DNA of 64,000 bases from CAVYUC01 sp963771595 (lineage in GTDB: Bacteria > Bacteroidota > Bacteroidia > Bacteroidales > Prolixibacteraceae), in contig CAVYUC010000015.1 of assembly GCA_963771595.1 (NCBI GenBank), positions 62,001-126,000 on the forward strand, given 5' to 3'. Positions 1 through 8,033 of this stretch are shown here, in pieces. A program made the position numbers and the translations under genes. A model generated the notes under the pieces. That model did no database searches and was not told where the DNA came from. It worked only from the letters and a program-made list of their open reading frames with translations. Position 1 is the first letter of the stretch. Every line of letters begins with the position of its first letter.

Positions 1-24
1 TTTAAATTAACCTGTTCTTATTTG

Positions 25-170
25 ACCTGAACTATTCATAAATTTTCAAAAATATGAATAAAGTTCAGGTTAATCCCGACTTAGATGAAGTTAAACTTTT
101 TTTTAAAAGTTTTTACGTAATCTTAGTCGCTGTCGGAGACAGGGATTATTTGTGAATAATCCGGATTAAA
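25..170. repeat. 146-bp structured intergenic repeat, copy 1
   Basis: Nearly identical to 4594-4739. It holds three inverted repeats: ACCTGAAC pairing with GTTCAGGT around an ATTCAT/ATGAAT inner pair (25-80), CTGTC-GGA-GACAG (about 130-142), and GGATTATT with AATAATCC (about 143-162). Between them is the line AATCCCGACTTAGATGAAG. No ORF is visible. It sits just upstream of the lipoprotein gene at 191, so it could be a leader, but the second copy lies at the 3' end of a gene, which fits a dispersed repeat better. Confidence 0.85.
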
Positions 171-190
171 TTTCCGGTAAAGATAAAAAG

Positions 191-1105
191 ATGCAAAAAA
201 TAGTGCTATTAATATCTGTTTTCCTCGTGTTAAATTCCTGTAATTTTCGAAAAAAAAATAAAAATCACGTTGCCGTTGAGATAAAAAAAGCGTCGGTTTT
301 AGAGGTTCAGCCCCGGGCTTATATTCCCGAACTGCCGCGGAGTTTATCCGAAACTTCCGGTTTAATATATTTTGACGACCTGGTTTGGACTTTCAACGAC
401 AGCGGCGGGAAGAGCCGGATTTACGGATTTAACCGGGATGGAAAAATTGAACGGGAAATAAAAATTAAAAATGCTAGTAATGATGATTGGGAAGATATAG
501 CCCAGGATGAAAACTTCATTTACATTGGCGATTTCGGCAACAACAACGGCAACCGTAAAAATCTTGTAATTTACAGGATCAATAAAAAGGAGATTACACG
601 CAAAAAGGAACAAACTGTGCATGCTGCTGAAATTAAATTTTCTTACTCTGACCAGGAAAATTTTAATTTTTGGCCACATAAAACAGCTTTTGATTGTGAA
701 GCGCTGGTAGAAGTGAAAAATCAACTTTATGTTTTTACAAAAAACTGGATAAACGAAACCACAACTGTTTATGCAATACCCGAAATTGAGGGTAATTACG
801 AGGTTCCGGCAATTGACTCGCTCAATATGAAATGCCTTGTAACCGGTGCCGATATCAGCCCCGACAAAACCAAACTTGCCATTTTGGGTTACCACGATTA
901 CAAACCGGTGCTGCGACTATTTTGGGATATGGAAGCAGGTAATTTTTTTTCCGGAAAATCATTGTTTATGGACATGGACACAATAAACGGCGCTCAAACA
1001 GAAGGCATTTGTTTCCTGGGGAATGATACTGTTTTAATCTCCTGCGAAAACACTAAACATTTTGACCAGCAGGTTTTTTACATCGATTTAAAAACCATAA
1101 AATAA
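191..1105 (+). CDS. Predicted lipoprotein with beta-propeller-like repeats
   Basis: A 304-residue protein with a hydrophobic N-terminus ending in a lipobox (LNSC, Cys about residue 17), so probably a lipid-anchored envelope protein. The rest resembles beta-propeller proteins, with recurring segments such as TSGLIY, WTFNDSGG, DWEDIA and IYIGDFGNNNGNR; such Asp/Gly/Asn-rich turns may bind metal or ligand. I do not recognise a catalytic motif. It ends one base before the next gene's start (1107), so the two are probably co-transcribed. A function is not assignable from sequence. Confidence 0.8.
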   Translation: MQKIVLLISVFLVLNSCNFRKKNKNHVAVEIKKASVLEVQPRAYIPELPRSLSETSGLIYFDDLVWTFNDSGGKSRIYGFNRDGKIEREIKIKNASNDDWEDIAQDENFIYIGDFGNNNGNRKNLVIYRINKKEITRKKEQTVHAAEIKFSYSDQENFNFWPHKTAFDCEALVEVKNQLYVFTKNWINETTTVYAIPEIEGNYEVPAIDSLNMKCLVTGADISPDKTKLAILGYHDYKPVLRLFWDMEAGNFFSGKSLFMDMDTINGAQTEGICFLGNDTVLISCENTKHFDQQVFYIDLKTIK

Positions 1106-1106
1106 G

Positions 1107-1652
1107 ATGGAACAATTACAAGTTACAAATTCTATACGCCTCGAATCAGTAAAACTTTCGATGGCACCTGTAATTTTTGAAACCATTGATACCAACCGGA
1201 AATTTCTGCGAAAATGGCTACCATTTGTCGATTTCACCACACATCCCGATGATACCGAAAGCTTTATTAAAGGTGCGTTACGAAACATTTCCTTTAAAAA
1301 AGATGAAATATTCAGCATCTGGTACAAAGAAGAATTTGCCGGATTAATTGGTTTTAAAGATACCGACTGGGTAAACGGGAAAACCGAACTGGGTTACTGG
1401 ATTTCGGAAAAAATGCAGGGCAAAGGAATTGTAACTTCAAGCGTTCAGGCATTGTTAAAATATTCATTTGTGAAGCTAAAATTAAACAGGGTACAAATAA
1501 AAGTAGCTGTTGGAAATGAAAAAAGCGCCGCCATTCCGAAACGTCTTGGTTTTTATACTGAAGGAATTGAACGGCAGGGAGAGCTTCATCATACCGATTA
1601 CTTCGATCTTGAAGTTTACAGCCTGCTTAAAAAGGAGTGGCAGGGCAGGTGA
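1107..1652 (+). CDS. GNAT acetyltransferase, RimJ/RimL-like
   Basis: A 181-residue cytoplasmic N-acetyltransferase. The acetyl-CoA pyrophosphate-binding loop is visible as QGKGIVTS (about residues 109-116), preceded by the beta strand ELGYWI and followed by the usual helix and the NRVQIKV strand. The family (RimL, RimJ, YdaF) acetylates protein N-termini or small amines; the substrate here cannot be told. Length is normal. It starts one base after the lipoprotein stop, suggesting an operon. Confidence 0.88.
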   Translation: MEQLQVTNSIRLESVKLSMAPVIFETIDTNRKFLRKWLPFVDFTTHPDDTESFIKGALRNISFKKDEIFSIWYKEEFAGLIGFKDTDWVNGKTELGYWISEKMQGKGIVTSSVQALLKYSFVKLKLNRVQIKVAVGNEKSAAIPKRLGFYTEGIERQGELHHTDYFDLEVYSLLKKEWQGR

Positions 1653-1805
1653 AAACTGTTATTTTCCGTTCTAAATCACTCATAATCAATAAAGAATAAA
1701 ATTCATTAAACATCCATGTATTTTCATATTTATTTAATATATTTGACCCATAAATTCGTTTGTTCGATTTTTAACAAACTTATTTAAGCCAGCAACAGAA
1801 TACAA

Positions 1806-2051
1806 ATGAAAACGATGAAGGAAAAAACTATCAGAAGGAATTTGTACCGTGTGCTTCGAAAAACAGGAGTTCAGAAACAAGATATTCAAATTGAAGCATC
1901 GTACAGCGAAGATCTTAATTTTGACACCATCGATTGGAAAATCTTCATGTTTTACCTGGAAGGAATGTTCAACATTTCGATTCGGGATGAAGAATTTTCA
2001 CGTTTTGGAAGTGTAAACGATACATTACTTTATTTAAAACATGTAGCATAA
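1806..2051 (+). CDS. Acyl-carrier-protein-like small protein without the usual serine
   Basis: An 81-residue protein that aligns without gaps to acyl carrier proteins over helices 1-4: ASYSEDL matches the ACP segment ASFVEDL, and ISIRDEEF matches TEIPDEEA. At the phosphopantetheine attachment site the usual DSLD reads DTID, so the modified serine is a threonine. It may be an ACP paralogue not charged by holo-ACP synthase, with a structural or regulatory role, or may be modified on threonine. It stands alone, followed by its own terminator at 2080. Start at 1806 or at an ATG nine bases later. Confidence 0.7.
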   Translation: MKTMKEKTIRRNLYRVLRKTGVQKQDIQIEASYSEDLNFDTIDWKIFMFYLEGMFNISIRDEEFSRFGSVNDTLLYLKHVA

Positions 2052-2079
2052 CAGTTTTAAGGTTAATAAGCAATTTTTT

Positions 2080-2109
2080 GGGAGTCAGTAATTTGGCTCC
2101 CTTTTTTTT
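2080..2109 (+). terminator. Rho-independent terminator
   Basis: GGGAGTC pairs with GGCTCCC (one G-T pair) and is followed by eight T. It lies 28 bases after the ACP-like gene. The rest of 2110-2330 is AT-rich and shows no gene. Confidence 0.85.
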
Positions 2110-2332
2110 AGTCAACCCCAACATTATACTTCAAATCACTTCGTTTGCAATTTTGCCCCTTTTACCCCGCGAAAGGTTGCATTACAGTCAATTTTAAACC
2201 AAATTCGAAGAATTCAGCCTAAAATTTTTAGCATGTAACAGGTTTAAAATTTAAATTTGAAATGCTTAAAAAGAATTAAAGCAACCTCTTTTTTTAACAC
2301 CGTTCTAAATCTTTTTGCTCCGTTCGCACTTT

Positions 2333-2362
2333 AAAAAAAGCCGGTTTCCCACCGGCTTTTTA
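2333..2362. terminator. Bidirectional terminator
   Basis: AAAAAGCCGG, a seven-base loop, then CCGGCTTTTT. It has A- and T-tracts on both sides and can end transcription of the minus-strand genes from 3691 to 2409 as well as from the left. Confidence 0.85.
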
Positions 2363-2408
2363 AATTTTACAGCATATTATTTTTAAGCGCTTCCGCGATT
2401 CAAATCCA

Positions 2409-2615
2409 TCATATTATTTTGATTTCATTTCCCAATACCAAAATCACATCGCCCGAACGTAATTTCGCGCGTTTTCGGAACTCCTGCTGCCCGTTCAGGA
2501 AAACGTTTCCTTCGTCAACCAGCAGTTTGGCATGTCCACCGGTTTCAGCAATTCCTTTCAGCTTTAGCAATTTTATCAGTTCGATATATTCCGATTTCAG
2601 ATTAAACGTATCCAT
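2409..2615 (-). CDS. S4-domain RNA-binding protein (YbcJ-like)
   Basis: A 68-residue protein that is almost entirely one S4 RNA-binding domain: helices IELIKLLKLKGIAETGG and AKLLVDEG, then the strand pair VFLNGQQEFRKRAKL and DVILVLG. The length matches the stand-alone S4 proteins of the YbcJ type, thought to bind structured RNA such as rRNA. Its ATG overlaps the stop of the upstream peptidase gene (TAATG), so translation is probably coupled even though the functions look unrelated. Confidence 0.88.
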   Translation of the reverse strand: MDTFNLKSEYIELIKLLKLKGIAETGGHAKLLVDEGNVFLNGQQEFRKRAKLRSGDVILVLGNEIKII

Positions 2616-3691
2616 TACAAATGAAGCTTTTCTTTAATACCAGCCGGAATTGCATCTTTATGAACGAGAATTGCAATGGTTTTCAACCGCATATAATCTT
2701 CAGTCATGTTTAAATAACCGCCTAAGTTATTGCTGTCGGCGCCCCATGAATTTTTAGTGTAAAAACAGGTTTTACCATCGTCACTTTTTGAAAGACCCAC
2801 AATGTGCATTAAATGATCATCGGTTGTTGAGCGGTCGAGAAAAGTTTCCTGGCGCATTTCCTGATCCACTTTTCCCTTTAGTTTATCCGGAAGATCTGCT
2901 ATTCCTTTCCGGTTATTAAAGCCTTTTTCACTTGTGTCTCCGTCCCAGCAAACAGTGTAGCCATTTTCCAGAGCAAAAGGAATCACCTGCATTAATTCAT
3001 CGATTGGAAGGTTATAATATAAACCGTGTGCCCAGTTATCCGGTATTTCGAGAACAAAAGGCTGGTAAAACGCGTGGTGGGAATAGGAAGTAATCTCCAC
3101 ATAATCATCCGGATCGATTTCAAATTTGGCAAGTAACTCCACAGGCGTAAGTTTTTTTCCGTCAACTTCTATTTTGCGCGGTATCTTACCAATATATTCA
3201 TTTAAAGCTGAATTAAAAGACTTTGAAGCTGAACTGTCAAAGCTCTTTTCTTTTTTATTCAGGGTGGTAATTTCTTTATTCAGTTCATTTTGCAATTCGC
3301 GGTGATTAAACCTGCCATTCTCTTTTTTACCCGGGAATGCTTCATCTGTAGCAAGACCTTTTTCCTGTAACACATTTAATACATCGTGTGCCTGGCCACC
3401 CTGACTGAAGTTATTGTTTCCGTGGTAAAACAAATATTCTTCTGCCTTATCCTGGTAAGCATAATACACAAAAAACATTTCCGAGAGGTCAACTTCCGGG
3501 TAACCTTTCCGCATAATTTCTGATTCCAGGAAACTTGTAGTTGCAAAGCTCCAGCAGGTTCCGGTGCTTCCCTGACTGATAACCGGCGTATGTTTTAATT
3601 CGATTTCAACGGTGCAGTTATTATCATTTTGTGCCGAAACTGAAAGCAATGCAAAAATATTCAGCACAACTAATAAGGAGAAAAATTTCAT
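2615..3691 (-). CDS. Exported C1-family peptidase (aminopeptidase C / bleomycin hydrolase-like)
   Basis: A 358-residue papain-fold cysteine peptidase with a cleavable signal peptide (about residues 1-20, ending SVSAQ). The catalytic cysteine is in GTCWSFA (about residue 47), the histidine in DHLMHIVG, and the asparagine in KNSWG. The inserted region and spacing match bleomycin hydrolase/PepC, but the protein is exported and about 100 residues shorter than cytoplasmic PepC. It probably trims peptides in the periplasm. It is the first gene of a two-gene unit with the S4 protein. Confidence 0.88.
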   Translation of the reverse strand: MKFFSLLVVLNIFALLSVSAQNDNNCTVEIELKHTPVISQGSTGTCWSFATTSFLESEIMRKGYPEVDLSEMFFVYYAYQDKAEEYLFYHGNNNFSQGGQAHDVLNVLQEKGLATDEAFPGKKENGRFNHRELQNELNKEITTLNKKEKSFDSSASKSFNSALNEYIGKIPRKIEVDGKKLTPVELLAKFEIDPDDYVEITSYSHHAFYQPFVLEIPDNWAHGLYYNLPIDELMQVIPFALENGYTVCWDGDTSEKGFNNRKGIADLPDKLKGKVDQEMRQETFLDRSTTDDHLMHIVGLSKSDDGKTCFYTKNSWGADSNNLGGYLNMTEDYMRLKTIAILVHKDAIPAGIKEKLHL

Positions 3692-3701
3692 TCTTTTATA
3701 A

Positions 3702-4055
3702 TTATAGTTTTTTTATTTCCAGTTGTTTTTTCCGGGTTAAGCCCATTACCACCAAATCATACGATTCGTCGATAAGGTTTTTTATCAAATTGTCCGGCAA
3801 CGAACCATCAATCTGAACGGTATTCCAGTGTTGTTTGTTCAGGTGGTAGCCCGGTTTTACTGCCGTATATTCTTCACGTAGTTCGATGTTTTTTAACGGA
3901 TCATTCTTTAACGCCACAGCCAAATCATCGACCAAATCAGTTATGCAGAATATTTTATCAGCAACTTTAAAAACCAGTGTGTTTTGGTCGAACGGAAAAC
4001 TTTCGGTTACTCCCTTCAACGACAGGCAATATTCTCTTAATTCCTCGATATTCAT
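3702..4055 (-). CDS. MmcQ/YjbR-family protein
   Basis: About 117 residues starting MNIEELREY. This start is chosen because GGAGG lies five bases upstream of the ATG at 4055, an unusually clear ribosome-binding site for a Bacteroidota gene; a longer frame to 4088 would include that site in its coding sequence. The CyaY-like double-wing fold is suggested by SFPFDQNTLVFKV and the C-terminal LPDNLIKNLIDESYDLV helix. The family is thought to bind DNA, but its role is not established. It ends 11 bases before the peptidase gene's start. Confidence 0.85.
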   Translation of the reverse strand: MNIEELREYCLSLKGVTESFPFDQNTLVFKVADKIFCITDLVDDLAVALKNDPLKNIELREEYTAVKPGYHLNKQHWNTVQIDGSLPDNLIKNLIDESYDLVVMGLTRKKQLEIKKL

Positions 4056-4198
4056 AAAACCTCCTAACCTCCCGTTTGGGAGAAACAATTAATTTTTCTG
4101 AAAACGATAAAAATAATGGAATCATTTAAAAAACATTCCTTTCGAAATAAAAAAACAGAAGAATTTAAACTTTCTTTTGGGGGATTTAAAACCAAAAA

Positions 4199-4561
4199 TT
4201 ACATCGTCGGGTAAAAAGCGTCTTTAAAATGTTCAAGTTCGAATTTCTGACCAAAAAAGATAATTGTAATTACATCGAAACGTGTTTCAAGTTCCCAGTC
4301 AAATTCCTGAATATAAGCATCGGCGGCTTCCACCAGGCGCTTGATTTTTCCATTTGTAACCGCTTCCGATGGATGTTCATACCGGATTCCATTGCGTGAT
4401 TTTACTTCCACAATCACCAATTCGTCCCCGTCGCGGGCAATGATATCGATTTCAAAGTGACCGAAATACCAGTTGGTATGCAGTATTTGGTAACCCAGTT
4501 TCAGTAAATGCTGCTGTGCAAGCCCTTCTGCTATTTCGCCGATTTCGCGTTGAGTGACCAT
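4199..4561 (-). CDS. YraN family (UPF0102) endonuclease-like protein
   Basis: A 120-residue protein with the restriction-endonuclease-like core of YraN: GEIAEGLAQQHLLKLGYQIL, then the acidic residues FEIDIIARDGDELVIVEVKSR (the D and EVK of a PD-(D/E)XK site). YraN is widespread and has been linked to Holliday-junction or recombination functions, but its biological role is unclear. Full length for the family. Confidence 0.93.
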   Translation of the reverse strand: MVTQREIGEIAEGLAQQHLLKLGYQILHTNWYFGHFEIDIIARDGDELVIVEVKSRNGIRYEHPSEAVTNGKIKRLVEAADAYIQEFDWELETRFDVITIIFFGQKFELEHFKDAFYPTM

Positions 4562-4593
4562 AGGATAGTTTAAAGTTCCGGGTTTAAAGTTTA

Positions 4594-4739
4594 ACCTGAA
4601 CTATTCATAAATTTTCAAAAATATGAATAAAGTTCAGGTTAATCCCGACTTAGATGAAGTAAATCTTTTTTTTTAAAGTTTTTACGTAATCTTAGTCGCT
4701 GTCGGAGACAGGGATTATTTATGAATAATCCGGATTAAA
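4594..4739. repeat. 146-bp structured intergenic repeat, copy 2
   Basis: Same orientation and almost the same sequence as 25-170, including all three inverted repeats; the main differences are in the T-rich spacer after GATGAAG. It lies between two minus-strand genes, and its last bases supply the stop codon of the LD-carboxypeptidase gene (4735-4737). That position makes a leader role for this copy unlikely. Confidence 0.85.
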
Positions 4740-5640
4740 GTAGCTTTAGTGTGGAATGTTGTCCGTTTACTTTCAATTGCCATTTTTGACCGAAGGAAAG
4801 TGCCAGGTTCTTTTTGTTGTGCCCGGCCGGAAATCCGAAGCAAACCGGATAATCAAATTCTTCCACAGCTTCAAGGATTATTTCGTGCACTGTTTTTCCG
4901 AATGGCGATTCATTGTCTTTCATATCTGTAAAATCGCCAATAATGAGAGCCGCCAGGTTATTCAGTTTACCGGCAAGTTTTAACTGATTTGTCATTCGGT
5001 CGGTGTGGTACAGATATTCATCAAGGTCTTCAAGAAAAAGAATCTTTCCCCTGGTATCCATTTCATATTTGGTTCCCAGCAAACTTGAAACAATTGAAAA
5101 GTTGCCGCCGGTAATTTCACCCGTAGCTATGCCGGGCCGGTTGCTCACGTTGGAAGGCACAGTGTATTCCACTTCTTTTCCTGTCAGCAGGTTCATCATC
5201 GATTCGAGACTTTCACTCACCTGCTCTTTTTCATCGAAAAAATAGCGGGGCATTGCTCCGTGAATTGTTGCAATTCCGAGGTGCTGCAGGCATGAATGCA
5301 GTACAGTAATATCGCTGAAACCAACCAACCACTTTGGTTTTTGCAGGAATCCCGAGAAATTAAGCTTATCGATTATCCGCACTGTCCCGTAACCACCGCG
5401 CGAACAAATAATGGAACTGGCATCCGGATCATCAAGGGCAGTCTGCACATCTTCAAGCCGCTCCCTGTCGGTTCCGGCATACTGAAAATGACGGGCAAAA
5501 ACATGCTTCCCCAGCTCCACTTCAAACCCTTGTTCAGTCAGCCATTTCACAGCCGGAAGCACTTCATTTTCCTCAATTTTTCCGGCAGGCGATACAATGT
5601 GGATTTTATCTCCCGGTTTTAAAAAAGGTGGTTGTTTCAT
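4735..5640 (-). CDS. S66-family LD-carboxypeptidase
   Basis: A 301-residue protein of the LdcA/MccF family, which removes the terminal D-alanine from murein tetrapeptides during cell-wall recycling. Visible marks are the N-terminal LKPGDKIHIVSPAG, the SRGGYG turn, the nucleophile serine in GFSDIT (about residue 104), the glutamate in FLEDLDEYLY and the histidine in FPAGHNKKN. No signal peptide, so cytoplasmic. Full length. The stop codon falls inside the structured repeat at 4594-4739. Confidence 0.93.
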   Translation of the reverse strand: MKQPPFLKPGDKIHIVSPAGKIEENEVLPAVKWLTEQGFEVELGKHVFARHFQYAGTDRERLEDVQTALDDPDASSIICSRGGYGTVRIIDKLNFSGFLQKPKWLVGFSDITVLHSCLQHLGIATIHGAMPRYFFDEKEQVSESLESMMNLLTGKEVEYTVPSNVSNRPGIATGEITGGNFSIVSSLLGTKYEMDTRGKILFLEDLDEYLYHTDRMTNQLKLAGKLNNLAALIIGDFTDMKDNESPFGKTVHEIILEAVEEFDYPVCFGFPAGHNKKNLALSFGQKWQLKVNGQHSTLKLL

Positions 5641-5693
5641 GAGTGAAAAATATAAAAGGGAAAGTTACAAAATGCAACCTTATTTTGCACAAA

Positions 5694-6347
5694 TCAGCTA
5701 TTCAAAATTGCATATAACTCCTCCACATCATCGGCCAAAAAATCAGGTTCCACCTTTTGTAAATCTTCCGTTTTTCCAAAACCATAGGTCACAGCAACTG
5801 TTGCCAGTTCATTTTCCTTGCCGCCTTCCATATCAAAAACCGTGTCGCCAACCATGGCAATTTGTTTTGAAGGTTTCAGGCGGTTGCTGCGGAGTATATC
5901 GAAAATAATGCCCGCTTTGGTGGCTTTGTTTCCACCGTAATCGGCGCCTTTTAGCTGAATAATGTATTTATCGAATTCAAAATGTTCGATAATCCGCTGG
6001 GCATAAATTTCGAGTTTCGATGTGGCAATAAACATTTTCACTCCGGCAAAATGCAGTTCTTCCAGCATCTGGTATATTCCAGGGTAAGGTTCATTTTCGT
6101 GCCAGCCGTTTTCGCTGTAGTAATCGCGGAAATACTCCACCGCCAGCTTGGTATTGCGTTCGTTCAGCCCAAATAAATTACTGAACCCCCACTGCAGCGG
6201 CGGTCCGATGAAATGATCAAGAATTTCTTCCGTGTAACCATGAATCTGCATGTGTTCCAGCGCATACAGCAGCGAATTACGAATTCCGCTGGTATTATCA
6301 GTCAGCGTTCCGTCAAGGTCGAAAATGATATGGGTAAAGTCAGGCAT
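5694..6347 (-). CDS. HAD hydrolase, phosphoglycolate-phosphatase-like
   Basis: A 217-residue HAD-superfamily phosphatase. Motif I is FDLDGTLTD (nucleophile and acid aspartates at about residues 9 and 11), motif II is the serine/threonine in FIATSK, and motif III/IV is MVGDTVFD. The helical cap between motifs I and II is of the Gph/PpaX type. Substrate is probably a small phosphate ester such as phosphoglycolate or pyrophosphate; this cannot be decided here. Confidence 0.9.
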   Translation of the reverse strand: MPDFTHIIFDLDGTLTDNTSGIRNSLLYALEHMQIHGYTEEILDHFIGPPLQWGFSNLFGLNERNTKLAVEYFRDYYSENGWHENEPYPGIYQMLEELHFAGVKMFIATSKLEIYAQRIIEHFEFDKYIIQLKGADYGGNKATKAGIIFDILRSNRLKPSKQIAMVGDTVFDMEGGKENELATVAVTYGFGKTEDLQKVEPDFLADDVEELYAILNS

Positions 6348-6445
6348 GTTTGTTAATTTTTATAGCGTACGAATTTACATCAATCCATTGAAAAAATCAT
6401 TACATGCCGGATTGTTTTTACGTGCTGCTTGTATCAGCAAAAGAG

Positions 6446-6494
6446 TCTCCCGCGGATTGTGCTGATTTGCGCAGAAATTATAAAATCTGCATGT
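6446..6494. repeat. CGCAGA-type intergenic repeat, copy A
   Basis: Begins CTCCCGCGGATT, continues GCTGATTTGCGCAGAAAT and ends with AAATCTGC. Related copies lie at 6774-6836 and 7845-7915 and flank the MscS gene. This copy is the shortest. Confidence 0.7.
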
Positions 6495-6615
6495 ACTTTC
6501 AAAATCAAAATTCTGCAATCGACATTCGACATTCAAAATTCTTAACTTGCATATCGATTAGAAACAAATTTATCTGCACAAAATCTTCTGTTATTTGTAA
6601 ATAATGAAATATGTT

Positions 6616-6699
6616 GAACCCTTTCCGGGTTCCGGGTTGTACTTCGCCTTAACCCCGCATTTCCATGCGGGGCTATTCAAATTTAATCCTTTCAGGATT
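6616..6699. repeat. Chain of three short hairpins (REP-like)
   Basis: Three adjacent stem-loops with T/C-rich loops: GAACCC-TTTCC-GGGTTC, CCCCGCAT-TTCC-ATGCGGGG and AATCCT-TTC-AGGATT. It lies in the 575-base gap between 6348 and 6922, which has no convincing ORF. The repeated small-stem layout resembles Bacteroidota REP-like elements mobilised by transposases elsewhere in a genome; no transposase is in this window. Confidence 0.6.
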
Positions 6700-6773
6700 T
6701 TTACTTCCTGATTCTGTTATTCCCTGTCCGTCCAGCCAGACGGGGTTATTCGATATTTCTTATTTCTTCTTGA

Positions 6774-6836
6774 TCTCCAGCTGATTGTGCTGATTTTCGC
6801 ACAAATCATACAATCAGCGGATATCTGCGGGAAATA
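6774..6836. repeat. CGCAGA-type intergenic repeat, copy B
   Basis: Shares GCTGATTTTCGCA, AATCAGCGG and ATCTGCGGGAAAT with copy C at 7845-7915, and the ATTTCTTATTTCTT run just before it. Lies just upstream of the MscS promoter region. Confidence 0.7.
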
Positions 6837-6885
6837 CATACGCAAATTAGTCCTGTATTAAATATAAGAATATCTAAAAAAAACA

Positions 6886-6893
6886 TAACTTTG
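6886..6893 (+). promoter_or_regulatory. Bacteroidota -7 promoter box (TAACTTTG)
   Basis: TAACTTTG matches the TAnnTTTG consensus, 30 bases before the MscS start. I see no clear -33 TTG at the expected distance. Confidence 0.5.
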
Positions 6894-6922
6894 TTTTTTA
6901 TTAAAGATTAAAAATTAAACCT

Positions 6923-7750
6923 ATGGATTCAGTTAGTGTCATTTTACAAAACATTTATGATGCGATAATTCTCTATGGATTGCGTATAGTCGGTGTAATC
7001 ATCACCCTGATTGTTGGTTGGTGGCTCATCACAGTTATTCAGAAATCATTAAGAAAAAGTTTCGAAAAACGGAAAATGGAACCATCCCTGCGTGGGTTTT
7101 TAAACAGCTTAATCGGAATTGCTTTGAAAACCATGCTGATAATAAGCGTTGTGGGAATGCTGGGGGTGGAAATGACCTCATTTATTGCGGTTCTGGGCGC
7201 CGTGGGTCTGGCCGTTGGCCTGGCCTTATCCGGAACTTTACAAAATTTTGCAGGTGGAGTAATGATTTTGCTTTTTAAACCTTTTAAAGCAGGTGATTAT
7301 ATTGAGGCGCAAGGCCATTCCGGATCAGTGAATGAAATCCAGATTTTCAATACAATTTTAAAAACTCCGGATAATAAAACCATAATAATTCCTAATGGCG
7401 GGTTATCAACAGGATCAATGATAAATTATTCCACCGAACCAAGAAGACGGGTAGATTTTGTATTTGGAATAGGTTACGGCGATGATGTAGCCAAAGCCAG
7501 GAAATTACTGACTGGTTTAATCGATAAAGACTCAAGAATTTTAAAAGATCCGGCACCATTTATTGCAGTGACTGAATTAGGCGACAGTTCTGTTAATTTG
7601 GTTGTTCGGGTGTGGGCCGAATCAAAGGATTACTGGAACATTTATTTTGATATGAACGAAAATGTGTACAACTCATTCAGCAAAGAAGGCCTGAACATCC
7701 CGTTCCCGCAAATGGATGTACATTTACATCAGGATAAACAGAAACTGTAA
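6923..7750 (+). CDS. MscS-family small mechanosensitive channel
   Basis: A 275-residue inner-membrane channel that opens on membrane tension to release solutes during osmotic downshock. Three hydrophobic segments lie in about residues 12-105; the pore-lining third helix is the Gly/Ala-rich stretch AVLGAVGLAVGLALSG followed by LQNFAGG. The conserved FKPFKAGDYIE and IIPNG motifs begin the cytoplasmic beta and vestibule domains. Length is close to E. coli MscS (286). It stands alone between intergenic repeats. Confidence 0.95.
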   Translation: MDSVSVILQNIYDAIILYGLRIVGVIITLIVGWWLITVIQKSLRKSFEKRKMEPSLRGFLNSLIGIALKTMLIISVVGMLGVEMTSFIAVLGAVGLAVGLALSGTLQNFAGGVMILLFKPFKAGDYIEAQGHSGSVNEIQIFNTILKTPDNKTIIIPNGGLSTGSMINYSTEPRRRVDFVFGIGYGDDVAKARKLLTGLIDKDSRILKDPAPFIAVTELGDSSVNLVVRVWAESKDYWNIYFDMNENVYNSFSKEGLNIPFPQMDVHLHQDKQKL

Positions 7751-7844
7751 TATTCTTTTTGTTTTCATTCATTTTCCTTTTACAATTCAACCTGAGCCGA
7801 TTTTAAATCCTCCGGGAGTTGGAGTATTTCTTATTTCTTTTTAC

Positions 7845-7915
7845 TCTCCCGCGGAATACGCTGATTTTCGCAGAAATCATAAATCTGCGTTTATCTGCGA
7901 AATCTGCGGGAAATA
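7845..7915. repeat. CGCAGA-type intergenic repeat, copy C
   Basis: The fullest copy: CTCCCGCGGAAT, GCTGATTTTCGCAG, AAATCATAAATCTGCG, then ATCTGCG and AATCTGCGGGAAAT. It is itself bracketed by TATTTCTTATTTCTT on the left (about 7826) and AAGAAATAAGAAA on the right (about 7938), so the whole block can fold as one long inverted repeat. Confidence 0.7.
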
Positions 7916-7986
7916 TCAAATAATAAATAAGGAATAAGAAATAAGAAACATCAAAACCCGGAATCCACCCTCCCAAAAATTTCCAC

Positions 7987-7994
7987 TATCTTTG
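7987..7994 (+). promoter_or_regulatory. -7 promoter box for metG (TATCTTTG)
   Basis: TATCTTTG is an exact TAnnTTTG match 39 bases before the metG ATG. No convincing -33 TTG is visible. Confidence 0.55.
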
Positions 7995-8033
7995 TGGCCT
8001 TAAAAAAAACACGGTTAATCAAATTCTTTTGCA

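Noticed and set aside
6348..6922. Repeat-rich gap considered as a CRISPR array
   Set aside because: The repeats are few, unequal, imperfect and not regularly spaced, and no cas genes are in the window.
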